Source: Kitasatospora sp. MAA19 (GTDB taxonomy: Bacteria; Actinomycetota; Actinomycetes; Streptomycetales; Streptomycetaceae). Taken from it: a stretch of DNA of 64,000 nt. The position numbers and the translations under genes were made by a program. Below are positions 41,685 to 52,187 of this stretch, in pieces. Positions within the stretch are counted from its first letter, which is position 1; the number at the start of each line of letters is the position of its first letter. The notes under the pieces are model-generated. The model did no database searches. It was not told the origin of the DNA and saw only the letters and a list, made by a program, of their open reading frames with translations. Location of the stretch: positions 27,117 through 91,116 of the forward strand of contig NZ_JARXYZ010000030.1 in the NCBI RefSeq assembly GCF_029894125.1, read 5' to 3'.

Positions 41685-42450
41685 CGTGCCCGGCGAGCAG
41701 CGCGTACCCGACGAAGGCCACCGTGTCGATCAGCGCGTGCGCCACGACCAGCGGCATCACCCGCCCCCAGCGCCGGTACAGCTGGCAGAACACCGCCCCC
41801 ATCACCATGTTGCCGACCAGCCCGCCGACCCCCTGGTACAGGTGGTACGAGCCGCGCAGGACCGAACTCGCCACCACCGCCGCCGGCCACGACCAGCCCG
41901 ACTGCCCCAGCCGGCGCAGCAGGTAGCCGAGGACGACGACCTCCTCCAGGATCGCGTTCTGCCACGCGGAGAGCACCAGCACCGGGACCCGCCACCACAC
42001 GTCCGGCAGCCCGGACGGCGCGACCGTCAGGTTGTAGCCGGCCGCCTGCGAGGCCAGGTACAGCACCAGCCCGGACCCGCCGATCGCGGCCGCCACGGCG
42101 GCGCCCCGGCCGAGGTCGCGCAGCTTCTGCCCGAGGTCGAAGCCCAGCACCCTCAGCGCGGCGCCCTCGCGCACCAGCAGGTACCCGACCAGCACCACCG
42201 GCATCAGGCCGCGCCCGATGGAGTACAGCTGCCAGACCAGGTCCAGCCAGGGCCGCCCGGGCGCGCGCGAGCCGTTCAGCGTGGCGACCTGCTGGCCGAG
42301 GTGGAGCGGTTCGGTGAGCGAGCCCGCGAAGCTGATCAGCGCGCTGACCCCGCTGGCGCCCAGGGAGAGGCCGAGGACGATCAGCAGTTCCACGCCGAGC
42401 AGCCGGCGCGTGGGCTTCGCGGTCTCCGGTGCGGTCGGGACGGTGGTCAC
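41662..42450 (-). CDS. CPBP-family intramembrane metalloprotease
   Basis: A 262-residue membrane protein with about seven hydrophobic segments. The Abi/CAAX signatures are present: AWQNAILEEVVVLGYLLRRL with the Glu-Glu pair, SSVLRGSYHLYQGVGGLVGN with Arg and His, and VVAHALIDTVAF. The family includes Rce1-type proteases and bacterial immunity or regulatory proteases; the substrate here is unknown. It is convergent with and overlaps the HAD gene by 23 bp. Confidence 0.88.
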   Translation of the reverse strand: MTTVPTAPETAKPTRRLLGVELLIVLGLSLGASGVSALISFAGSLTEPLHLGQQVATLNGSRAPGRPWLDLVWQLYSIGRGLMPVVLVGYLLVREGAALRVLGFDLGQKLRDLGRGAAVAAAIGGSGLVLYLASQAAGYNLTVAPSGLPDVWWRVPVLVLSAWQNAILEEVVVLGYLLRRLGQSGWSWPAAVVASSVLRGSYHLYQGVGGLVGNMVMGAVFCQLYRRWGRVMPLVVAHALIDTVAFVGYALLAGHVSWLPTP

Positions 42451-42526
42451 GGGGGCTCCAGCGGGGCGGGCGTCGCTCCGGCCGTCGGCCGACCGCCGGA
42501 GCGATCATCCTGACACAGCCGTCCGG

Positions 42527-44032
42527 CTACCCGACCGGCCAGGTGTGCACCGGCTCGCCGGTGCGCATGTGCTCGATGTAGCGCCTGGTCATCGCGGCGA
42601 GCGCGGCCGGGCGCGCCATCCCGTACTGCTCGCGCAGCCGGTGGAAGGTGGCGCTCTGCCAGGCCGCGCCGTTGGTGCGGCGCAGGCAGCGCTGCTCGAT
42701 GATCCCCAGGTAGCGGTCCCGGTCGGCGGGCTCCACGCCCCACTCGTCCAGACCCTGGTGGGCCATCGGCAGCAGTTCGTTCAGCACCAGGTCGACGGCG
42801 GACACCGTGGTCAGCCCGCCGCCGCGGCCGGCCCGGCCCTGGCGCGGCCACTGAAACACCGCGTCGATGCCGTACCGGGCGCCCTGCCGGAAGTTCTCGT
42901 CCGCCCGCTCGAACGGCAGGCGGGTCCAGATCGGCCGGGACTGCTCGGCGAGCACCCGCACCAGCCCGTAGTAGAAGGCGGCGTTCGCCAGCGTGTCGGC
43001 CACCGTCGGCCCGGCCGGCAGCGCCCGGTTCTCCACCCGCAGGTGCGCCACCCCGCCCGCGACGTCGTAGACCGGCCGGTTCCAGCGGTAGATCGTGCCG
43101 TTGTGCAGCCGCATCTCGGCGAGCCGGGGCGCGCCGCCGGAGGAGAGCACCTTCAGCGGGTCCTCGTCGTCGCAGATCGGCAGCAGCGCGGGGAAGTAGC
43201 GCAGGTTCTCCTCGAACAGGTCGTACGCCGAGTCCACCCAGCGCTCGCCGAACCAGGTGATCGGCCGCACGCCCTGCGCCTTGAGTTCCGCCGTACGGGT
43301 GTCACAGGCCTGCTGGAACAGCACCGGCCGGGTCTCCCGCCACAGCTCCCGTCCGAACAGGAACGGCGAGTTCGCGCCGAGCGCCAGCTGCGCCCCGCAG
43401 ATCGCCTGGGCCGCGTTCCACACCGAGGAGAAGCGCTCCGGGGTGACCTGCAGGTGCAGTTGCAGGGAGGTCGCGGCGGCCTCGGCCACCATGGTGATCG
43501 ACTCCAGCTGGAGGTGCTCGACCCCCTCGATGTCCAACGCGATGTCCTCGCCGCGGGCGGCCAGGATCTGGTCGCTGAGCAGGCTGTAGCGCGGGTTGTG
43601 GGAGATCGCGTCCAGGCCGGTGTGGCCGTGCTCCAGGGTCGGCAGGATGCCCACCATGACGATCCGGGCGCCGACCTCGGCCGCCCGCCGGTCGGCGTAG
43701 CGCAGCCCGGTGTCGATCTCCTCGCGCAGGTCCTCGAAGACGTGCCCGCACAGCCGGTGCGGCACGATGTTCACCTCGACGTTGAACTGGCCCAGTTCGG
43801 TCTGGAAGTCGCTGGAGCCGATCGCGCTCAGCACCTGCGCGTTGCGCAGGGCCGGCAGGCCGTCCTCGTCGGCCAGGTTGAGCTCGATCTCCAGCCCCAT
43901 CACCGCCCGCGGCCGGTCGAAGCGGTCCTCGCGCAGCATCCGACCCAGCACGTCGAGGCAGGCCTGGAGCTTGCGCCGGTACAGCTGCCGGTCCGCCAGA
44001 TCGGCCCGAGTCGCCACGACCTTCTCGCCCAC
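42527..44032 (-). CDS. GCS2-family glutamate-cysteine ligase-like protein
   Basis: A 501-residue carboxylate-amine ligase of the GCS2 group. The N-terminal VMGLEIELNLADEDGLPALR and QTELGQFNVEVNIVPH blocks carry the Glu residues that hold Mg-ATP and substrate, and AEMRLHNGTIYRWNRPVYD with HLRVENRALPAGPT follows. Members make gamma-glutamylcysteine or related amides; actinobacteria use such enzymes for ergothioneine or for other gamma-glutamyl compounds, and mycothiol is their main thiol, so the real substrate is open. The GTG at 44032 is preferred over an upstream TTG because a GGAGGAGGG site precedes it. Confidence 0.8.
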   Translation of the reverse strand: MGEKVVATRADLADRQLYRRKLQACLDVLGRMLREDRFDRPRAVMGLEIELNLADEDGLPALRNAQVLSAIGSSDFQTELGQFNVEVNIVPHRLCGHVFEDLREEIDTGLRYADRRAAEVGARIVMVGILPTLEHGHTGLDAISHNPRYSLLSDQILAARGEDIALDIEGVEHLQLESITMVAEAAATSLQLHLQVTPERFSSVWNAAQAICGAQLALGANSPFLFGRELWRETRPVLFQQACDTRTAELKAQGVRPITWFGERWVDSAYDLFEENLRYFPALLPICDDEDPLKVLSSGGAPRLAEMRLHNGTIYRWNRPVYDVAGGVAHLRVENRALPAGPTVADTLANAAFYYGLVRVLAEQSRPIWTRLPFERADENFRQGARYGIDAVFQWPRQGRAGRGGGLTTVSAVDLVLNELLPMAHQGLDEWGVEPADRDRYLGIIEQRCLRRTNGAAWQSATFHRLREQYGMARPAALAAMTRRYIEHMRTGEPVHTWPVG

Positions 44033-44399
44033 GGTCCCCTCCTCCTGAGACACCGGCCGACCCGACCGTGCAAGCATCATGCCCACCTCGAAGATCGATA
44101 CCCGAATGCTTGTACTGGCTTGCAATGCAAGGAAACTGACGATGATTCAGCCCATCTGCCGACTTGCCCGGCGCCACCGCCTGTGATAAACAGGTCACCC
44201 TGCGCACCTGTTCGATAGAATTCGCACTGCGCTCCGGCCGGCCCGCTCCGCCTCGAAACCCTCGTCGACGGCGGCGACCGCGCCGGCACCGCGATCATGC
44301 ACAACCGGACACGGCCAGGTCCCGTCACCGATGACACACCGCGCCACGCCGGTATGCCGCACTCGCACGCCGATCTCGCACGGAGAGGCGGACCCCGCC
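44033..44399. promoter_or_regulatory. Divergent regulatory region with two dyads
   Basis: This 367-bp gap separates the GCS2-type gene (minus) and a gene of unknown function (plus). It contains CTTGCAATGCAAG (44119-44131, perfect palindrome with a central A) and AACAGGT (44189-44195) / ACCTGTT (44206-44212) with a 10-nt spacer. The middle (44085-44230) is AT-richer than the coding sequence. I see no gene in it. Confidence 0.45.
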
Positions 44400-44972
44400 A
44401 TGACTCTGCAGACCCCCCAGCCCCCACCGAGCGCCCTGCGCGCCGTCCTGGCCGCACTCGACTCCGAGACCGCGCTGCGCCAGCCCGCCGCCGCAGCGCT
44501 GCGCCATCCGGTCGGCCCGCTGCTCCCCGCGCACCCGCTCGCCGTCCACGTCCTGGACGGGCCGCGCCCGGAGCTCCCCGCCGCCCGCCGGACGGGCTGG
44601 CGCTTCCTGATCAAGGACGGCGCCGAGGTCGCCGCTGCCGCGGAGGTGGTCCAAGGCGTCGAGGGCCACACCTTCTCCCACTTCACCGCCGGCCCCTACC
44701 TCGACTCGACCGTCCGGGCGCTGCGCCAGGCCTGGCAGATCGCCCAGGGCTCCCGGGCCCGCCAGCAGCCCCGGCTGCTGACCTTCCCCGGGCAGTACGC
44801 GACGGCACTGTGGCTGCACAGCCCCGACGCCGGCCCGGCCGCCGACCAGCTGATCCCGCTCGCCCCGGCCCCGCTCGGCGTCACCGCGCACCGCGCCTAC
44901 CCGGCCGGCGAGCTGCTGCCGCTGCTGGCCCGGGCACCGCTCGCCAAGCCGCTGCTGCTCGGCTCCTCCTGA
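44400..44972 (+). CDS. Conserved actinobacterial protein of unknown function
   Basis: A 190-residue soluble protein I do not recognise. It has an Ala/Leu-rich N-terminal half, then KDGAEVAAAAEVVQGVEGHT, HFTAGPYLDSTVRAL, and LLTFPGQYATALWLHSPD, which look like a compact alpha/beta fold. There is no signal peptide or membrane segment. The ATG follows CGGAGAGG. A terminator follows, so it is monocistronic. Codon bias and the good ribosome site support it as a real gene. Confidence 0.75.
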   Translation: MTLQTPQPPPSALRAVLAALDSETALRQPAAAALRHPVGPLLPAHPLAVHVLDGPRPELPAARRTGWRFLIKDGAEVAAAAEVVQGVEGHTFSHFTAGPYLDSTVRALRQAWQIAQGSRARQQPRLLTFPGQYATALWLHSPDAGPAADQLIPLAPAPLGVTAHRAYPAGELLPLLARAPLAKPLLLGSS

Positions 44973-44987
44973 GCCGGCCCCACGCCG

Positions 44988-45021
44988 ACGGGCCACCGGG
45001 CCACCACCCGGCGGCCCGTCC
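44988..45021 (+). terminator. Terminator after the unknown gene
   Basis: GACGGGCCACCGGG (44988-45001) faces CCCGGCGGCCCGTC (45008-45021) across a 6-nt loop; the stem has a single A-C mismatch in 14 bp. It lies 16 bp after the stop at 44972. Confidence 0.75.
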
Positions 45022-45245
45022 GCGTGCGCGGCGGCACCGCACGTCTCCCTCACTCGTCCGAACCACCCGGACGGGCCATTCGCCATGGCCTCCTCGGGCC
45101 ATGCCGCAGCTGACCCACCGGTGCGCCGTTTCCCGCTGGACCCACCTGAACGGGTGATCTCTGCCCGGGAGTTGTGGCGCATGTCACGAAATCCCTGCGC
45201 GCGCGTCCGCAGATGCCGACACTGGGAACCAGCGTGGAAGGACCA

Positions 45246-45297
45246 CCTGTCCTACCCACTTGAGCGCCGGTCCACACCTGGTCGGCGCGCGGACAGG
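45246..45297 (+). promoter_or_regulatory. Possible structured leader upstream of the DUF5999 gene
   Basis: CCTGTCC (45246-45252) can pair with GGACAGG (45291-45297), enclosing GCGCCG (45264-45269) / CGGCGC (45283-45288). The composite stem is 85 bp before the DUF5999 ATG. The remainder of 45022-45381 holds no gene I can support; the promoter of the DUF5999 gene must lie there. Confidence 0.3.
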
Positions 45298-45381
45298 ATC
45301 CGGCTACCGCGGCGGCTCCCGACGGCTTCGCCGGCGGCCGCACCACGGGGGAGGATCGCCGAGCGAAGCGAGGGTACGCGT

Positions 45382-45573
45382 ATGTGCCAGCACCGTCCTG
45401 AGTGCCCGTCGGCCGAGTCCGAGGACCGCGAAGCCGCCGCCACGGTGGCCTGCCACCCGGAGCAGGGTTGGAGCCTGCTCTGCAACGGCGTCGTGCTGTT
45501 CGAGGACACCGGAGAGCTGCTGCCCGACGGCCGGGTGATCGCGCCGCGCCGCCGCGTCGCCCGCGCGGCCTGA
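45382..45573 (+). CDS. DUF5999 microprotein
   Basis: A 63-residue cytoplasmic protein of the DUF5999 family: MCQHRPECPSAESEDREAAA at the start, then HPEQGWSLLCNGVVLFEDTG and a Pro-Asp-Gly turn. The family is common and nearly confined to streptomycetes and relatives; no function is known. The two N-terminal Cys with His could bind a metal. The ATG at 45382 gives the standard family start; an in-frame upstream extension is low-complexity and unlikely. A terminator follows 38 bp after the stop. Confidence 0.88.
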   Translation: MCQHRPECPSAESEDREAAATVACHPEQGWSLLCNGVVLFEDTGELLPDGRVIAPRRRVARAA

Positions 45574-45610
45574 CCGCGCCGGCGGGGGCAGCCGCCGCAC
45601 GACGACAACG

Positions 45611-45648
45611 GGCAGGGCCCCGGCGGAACAACCCGCCGGGGCCCTGCC
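45611..45648. terminator. Terminator between DUF5999 and gcvP
   Basis: GGCAGGGCCCCGGCGG (45611-45626) and CCGCCGGGGCCCTGCC (45633-45648) form a perfect 16-bp stem with loop AACAAC between convergent genes. Confidence 0.9.
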
Positions 45649-45664
45649 GTACGTCCGGTCCGGA

Positions 45665-48565
<2,901 letters not shown>

Positions 48566-48667
48566 GGTGGTCGAGGCCTCCTGGTCACGGACCGGCGGGG
48601 GTACGCACGCCGGCCGGCCTTCGCCGCTGCGGACAGCGGTTCGACCCGGGCGGGCGGACCCGACAGG

Positions 48668-48903
48668 CCTCCCCCTCTGTCATCGGGACCTGAGAGCTTC
48701 ACCCGCGCGGTGCGCTGTGGGCGCGCCGCCGGCTTGCACCGTCGGTGAGGGTGGTGGCCGTCGGCTCCCTCGCCGACGGTCCTGCCCTGCTTTCCAGAGT
48801 GACCTACCCCACACGGTACGGATGCCTGAGAGATTCCGGGGAGGAGTTGCTCCTTCGGCGCCCCGACCAGCGTTTTCCGCGGTCGGGGACTCTCCCGAGC
48901 GGG
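48668..48903 (-). ncRNA. Glycine riboswitch, two-aptamer type
   Basis: On the minus strand the gcvP leader reads CTCGGGAGAGTCC, GGCGCCGAAGGAGCAACTCC, CGGAATCTCTCAGGCA and CACTCTGGAAAGCAGGGC, the conserved blocks of a glycine aptamer. A second set follows: GGGAGCC, GGTGCAAGCC, GAAGCTCTCAGGTCCCGAT and GACAGAGGGGGAGGCC, that is, a second, more divergent aptamer. It ends about 100 bp before the gcvP ATG. Glycine binding should turn on gcvP. The end points are approximate. Confidence 0.9.
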
Positions 48904-49141
48904 CTCGGCGGTCGGGCCCAGGGTACCAGCGGGAGGCCGCCCGATCACGGGTGCGCCGGGTCACTCGCCCGCTTCGACCGTGACCGCCGCGTGACCCGGA
49001 CGGCCCAGCCCGCGGCCCGTCCGGCCCCACCCCGGTCGCGCCCGTCCGATTCATGGCTTTTGGTGTGAAGTGGCGTACGGAACGGGCGCTCCGGCCACCG
49101 TCCTGCGGGAGTTCCGCAGGCGCAGCGCACTGGAGGAAAGA
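48904..49141 (+). promoter_or_regulatory. gcvP and PRC-protein divergent promoter region
   Basis: The 238-bp gap between the riboswitch and the PRC-barrel gene must contain the minus-strand promoter of the gcvP leader and the plus-strand promoter of the PRC gene, probably near the less GC-rich GGCTTTTGGTGTGAAG (49055-49070). No further gene is seen. Confidence 0.35.
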
Positions 49142-50296
49142 GTGCAAACCGATATCGACCCCCGGGACCTCATCGGCCACAAGGCGGTCGACCGCAACGG
49201 AGACAAGATCGGCACGGTCGACGAGGTGTACCTGGACGACGCCACCGGCCAGCCGGAGTGGGCCGCTGTCCGGACCGGCATCTTCGGCCGGGACGCCTTC
49301 GTCCCACTCACCACGAGCGAGTTCTCCGGCGACGAACTCCGGGTGCCGTACGACAAGTCGCTGGTCAAGGAGTCGCCGGACTTCGGCGTCGGCCAGCACC
49401 TGTCACCCGCCCAGGAGCTCCAGCTCTACCGCTACTACGGCCTCGACGCCCCGGTGGACGGACGGCCGGCCGGCGGCGACGGCGACCGGCCGGCGCAGCC
49501 CGACCTCGACTTCGGCACCACCCCGGCGGCCGAGCCCGTGAAGTCCCTCGCCTTCCACTCCCTCGAATCCGTCCCGCCCACCACCCCGGCCGGCACCACC
49601 GGCACCGCCACGGAGGCCAACGTGCGGACCCTCAACACCCCCGCACCCGCACCCGCACCCGCAGCCGCAGCCGCCCCGCCGGCGACCGCGACCAAGCCGC
49701 ACCCCGCCCCGCCGACGACCGCGACCAAGCCGCACCCCACCCCGACCGCGACCCCGGCCCCGACGCCCGCCGCCACCGGCCGCGAGCCCTCGACCGGCCC
49801 GACCTCCGCTCCCCCCAGCGGCCCGGTGGAGATCACCTGCCGCGAGGAGCGGCTGGACATCACCACCGAGTGGCACGTCGTGGGCACCGCGAGGCTGCGC
49901 AAGTACGTGACGAGCGAGCAGGTCGAGCGCCGCGTCCCGATGGTCCGCGAGCGCGTCCGGGTGGAGCGGATGCCGGTGAGCGATGCCGAGCGCGCCTCGC
50001 TGACCGAGAAGGAGATCGCCGAGGCGGTGCAGGAGGTCACCCTGCGCGAGGAGCGCCCGGTGGTCCGCAAGTACCTCGCCCCGATCGAGCGGGTCCGCCT
50101 GGTGGTCGAGCGCTACACCACCGAGGAGGTGATCCGGGACGAACTGCGCCGCGAACACGTCGAGGTCCACGACAACACCCCCGCCACCTCCACCCCGGCC
50201 ACCTCCACCCCGGCCGGCCCCGCCGGGCAGGCCGGCCCGGCGCCCACCCCGGCCGTCGACGGCGCCCGCCCGGCCGCATTGCGCCCGCTCTCCTGA
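49142..50296 (+). CDS. PRC-barrel / DUF2382 protein with repetitive linker
   Basis: A 384-residue soluble protein. A PRC-barrel covers about residues 5-80 (HKAVDRNGDKIGTVDEVYLD, then EWAAVRTGIFGRDAFVPL). A long Pro/Ala/Thr/Lys linker with repeats (ATKPHPAPPTTATKPHP) follows. The DUF2382 domain covers about 230-355 with heptad-like charged stretches (VERRVPMVRERVRVERMPVS). Proteins of this build are seen in stress and desiccation contexts, but no function is fixed. The GTG at 49142 has GGAGG upstream, giving VQTDIDPRDLIG. Confidence 0.87.
   Translation: MQTDIDPRDLIGHKAVDRNGDKIGTVDEVYLDDATGQPEWAAVRTGIFGRDAFVPLTTSEFSGDELRVPYDKSLVKESPDFGVGQHLSPAQELQLYRYYGLDAPVDGRPAGGDGDRPAQPDLDFGTTPAAEPVKSLAFHSLESVPPTTPAGTTGTATEANVRTLNTPAPAPAPAAAAAPPATATKPHPAPPTTATKPHPTPTATPAPTPAATGREPSTGPTSAPPSGPVEITCREERLDITTEWHVVGTARLRKYVTSEQVERRVPMVRERVRVERMPVSDAERASLTEKEIAEAVQEVTLREERPVVRKYLAPIERVRLVVERYTTEEVIRDELRREHVEVHDNTPATSTPATSTPAGPAGQAGPAPTPAVDGARPAALRPLS
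49640..49761 (+). repeat. Pro/Ala-coding simple repeats in the PRC-protein linker
   Basis: CCCGCACCCGCACCCGCACC-type 6-bp repeats and two copies of a unit starting GCGACCAAGCCGCACCCC encode the flexible linker. A separate pair of 15-bp GCCACCTCCACCCCG units lies near 50187-50216. Copy number is probably variable among strains. Confidence 0.65.
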
Positions 50297-50307
50297 CACC
50301 CGCCGCG

Positions 50308-50338
50308 AGGACCCCGGACCGCCACGGTCCGGGGTCCT
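50308..50338 (+). terminator. Terminator after the PRC-barrel gene
   Basis: AGGACCCCGGACC (50308-50320) and GGTCCGGGGTCCT (50326-50338) form a perfect 13-bp stem with a 5-nt loop, 12 bp after the stop. Confidence 0.88.
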
Positions 50339-50429
50339 TGGCACGCCCCGGCCATCCACCTCCACCTGAGCATCACCAAACCCCCTCCCCTCCATCCCGG
50401 CCCCGCCACAGACGCCCGAAATCCTTCGA

Positions 50430-50520
50430 CTTTGCCAAAGCTTCACCAATGGATATTTGACACTCTGAAGCATCTCCCGGCATGGTTACTTCAGTTCATT
50501 CACTATGTACGGGAGGAAGC
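50430..50520 (+). promoter_or_regulatory. Promoter and operator region of the MFS gene
   Basis: The segment is markedly AT-rich. It has a consensus -35 TTGACA at 50457-50462, with a plausible -10 18-24 nt on, and CTTTG-C-CAAAG (50430-50440). GCTTCA (50440-50445) and TGAAGC (50466-50471) flank the -35, so a dimeric regulator could block it. GGAGG lies at 50512-50516. Confidence 0.5.
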
Positions 50521-50524
50521 AACC

Positions 50525-52018
50525 GTGAGTGAGGCACCACAGCCCACCACCGCGGCCGAGAAGCAGAGCAGCGCCCGGGTCCTGCCGGCCCTCATCCTGG
50601 CGATGCTGTCGTTCAGCGTGGTGCAGACCGCGGTCGTTCCGATCCTGCCCTCGCTGGCCAAGGAACTGAACGTCACCGCGTCCAGCGTCACCTGGCTGAT
50701 GACCGCCAACCTGCTCTCCGCAGCCGTGCTGACTCCCCTGCTGGGCCGCTTCGGCGACCTCCGGGGTCGTAAGCCGATGCTGCTGATCTCGCTGGCGGGC
50801 CTGGTCGCCGGTTCGGCGCTGGCGGTCAGCACCCACTCCTTCACCTGGCTGGTCGTCGCCCGCGTCCTGCAGGGCGCCGGCGGTGGCGTGCTCCCGCTGG
50901 CGATCAGCATCGTCCGCGACGAGCTGCCCAAGCAGAAGGTGACCGGCGGCGTCGCCGCCATCAGCGCCTCGATGGGCGTCGGCTCCGGCCTCGGCCTGGT
51001 GGCGACCGGTCTCCTGCTGGAGCACTGGAGCTACAAGTCGATCTTCTGGATGGGCCTGGTCTTCGGCCTGATCGCGGTCGCCCTGGTCGCGTTCCGCGTC
51101 CCGTCCGACCCGGTCACCGACAAGGAGGGCGGCGCCGACCCGCTCGGCGCCCTCACCCTGGCCGGCTGGCTCTCCGCCCTGCTGGTCGCGGTCAGCCAGG
51201 GCAACCACTGGGGCTGGACCTCGACCAAGACCCTCGGCCTGTTCGCCGTGGCCGCCGTCGTCGCCCTGATCTGGGGGGTCATCGAGACCAAGGTCGCGCA
51301 CCCGCTGGTGGACATGAAGATGATGTCCCGTCCGGCCGTCGCCTTCACCAACCTGGCCGGCCTGCTGATCGGCTTCGGCATGTACGGCTCGTTCATGGTG
51401 ATCAGCAACTTCGCCCAGACCCCGGAGAAGCTCGCCCACTACGGCTTCACGGCGACCGTCCTGCACGCCGGTGTGATGCTGCTGCCGTCCGCGATCGGCT
51501 CGATGGTGGCGGCCCCGCTCGGCGCGGTCCTGATCGCCCGCCGCGGCCCGCGTCTGCCGCTGGTCCTCGGTGGCGTCCTGGGTGCCGTCGCGATGGCCTA
51601 CCTGGCCGTGCGGCACAGCCACGAGGCCGACATCTACACCTCCTCGGCGATCTTCGGTCTGGGCATCGGCCTGGCGTTCTCCGCCATGCCGGCCTACATC
51701 AACGGCGCCGTCCCGGTGGAGCAGAGCGGCATCGCCAACGGCATGAACGCCGTGCTCCGCACCGTCGGCGGCGCGATCGGCACCGCCGTGATGGCCGCCA
51801 TCCTGACCGGCGACACCATGAAGCTGCCGCCCCAGATCCCGGTGCTGCTGCCCACCCTGGACGCCTACAAGCACGCGTTCTGGACCGCGGCCGTCGTCTG
51901 CATCATCGCCGGCGCCGTCCCGTTCCTGATCCGCGGCATCAAGCCGGCCGTCACCACCGCCTCCGGCGGCGCGGCCGACCAGAACTCCAGCCCCGAGCTG
52001 GTGAAGTCCGACGTCTGA
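50525..52018 (+). CDS. MFS drug exporter, DHA2 type
   Basis: A 497-residue protein with about 14 hydrophobic segments. The DHA2 features are VVPILPSLAKELNVTASSVT, motif A LGRFGDLRGRKPMLLI and ARVLQGAGGGVLPLAISIVR. It probably exports drugs or secondary metabolites. The start GTG at 50525 follows GGGAGGAAGCAACC and gives VSEAPQPTTAAEK; a longer frame through the AT-rich promoter is unlikely. It stands alone, and a terminator faces it beyond the stop. Confidence 0.9.
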   Translation: MSEAPQPTTAAEKQSSARVLPALILAMLSFSVVQTAVVPILPSLAKELNVTASSVTWLMTANLLSAAVLTPLLGRFGDLRGRKPMLLISLAGLVAGSALAVSTHSFTWLVVARVLQGAGGGVLPLAISIVRDELPKQKVTGGVAAISASMGVGSGLGLVATGLLLEHWSYKSIFWMGLVFGLIAVALVAFRVPSDPVTDKEGGADPLGALTLAGWLSALLVAVSQGNHWGWTSTKTLGLFAVAAVVALIWGVIETKVAHPLVDMKMMSRPAVAFTNLAGLLIGFGMYGSFMVISNFAQTPEKLAHYGFTATVLHAGVMLLPSAIGSMVAAPLGAVLIARRGPRLPLVLGGVLGAVAMAYLAVRHSHEADIYTSSAIFGLGIGLAFSAMPAYINGAVPVEQSGIANGMNAVLRTVGGAIGTAVMAAILTGDTMKLPPQIPVLLPTLDAYKHAFWTAAVVCIIAGAVPFLIRGIKPAVTTASGGAADQNSSPELVKSDV

Positions 52019-52116
52019 CCAGGCGTCCGGCCGCCGCGCTCAGGGACAGGGCGCGGCGCCCCGGTCTTCGGACGGTCGTGAGGGCATCACGACCGAATGA
52101 AGTCCGGCCCGGTATA

Positions 52117-52152
52117 CGGCCCCAACCGGTACTCCCCCACCGGTTGGGGCCG
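52117..52152. terminator. Terminator between MFS exporter and dinB
   Basis: CGGCCCCAACCGGT (52117-52130) and ACCGGTTGGGGCCG (52139-52152) form a perfect 14-bp stem with an 8-nt loop between convergent genes. Confidence 0.88.
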
Positions 52153-52187
52153 CTTCGCGTGTCACGCCCCCGCTTCCGCCGGACCTC

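Noticed and set aside
45173..45192. CRP-like half sites (TGTGGCGCATGTCACG) before the DUF5999 gene
   Set aside because: The spacing between GTG and CAC is 8 bp, not the 6 bp of a CRP site.
45085..45381. In-frame N-terminal extension of the DUF5999 protein
   Set aside because: Low-complexity and not found in the family; the ATG at 45382 gives the standard short form.
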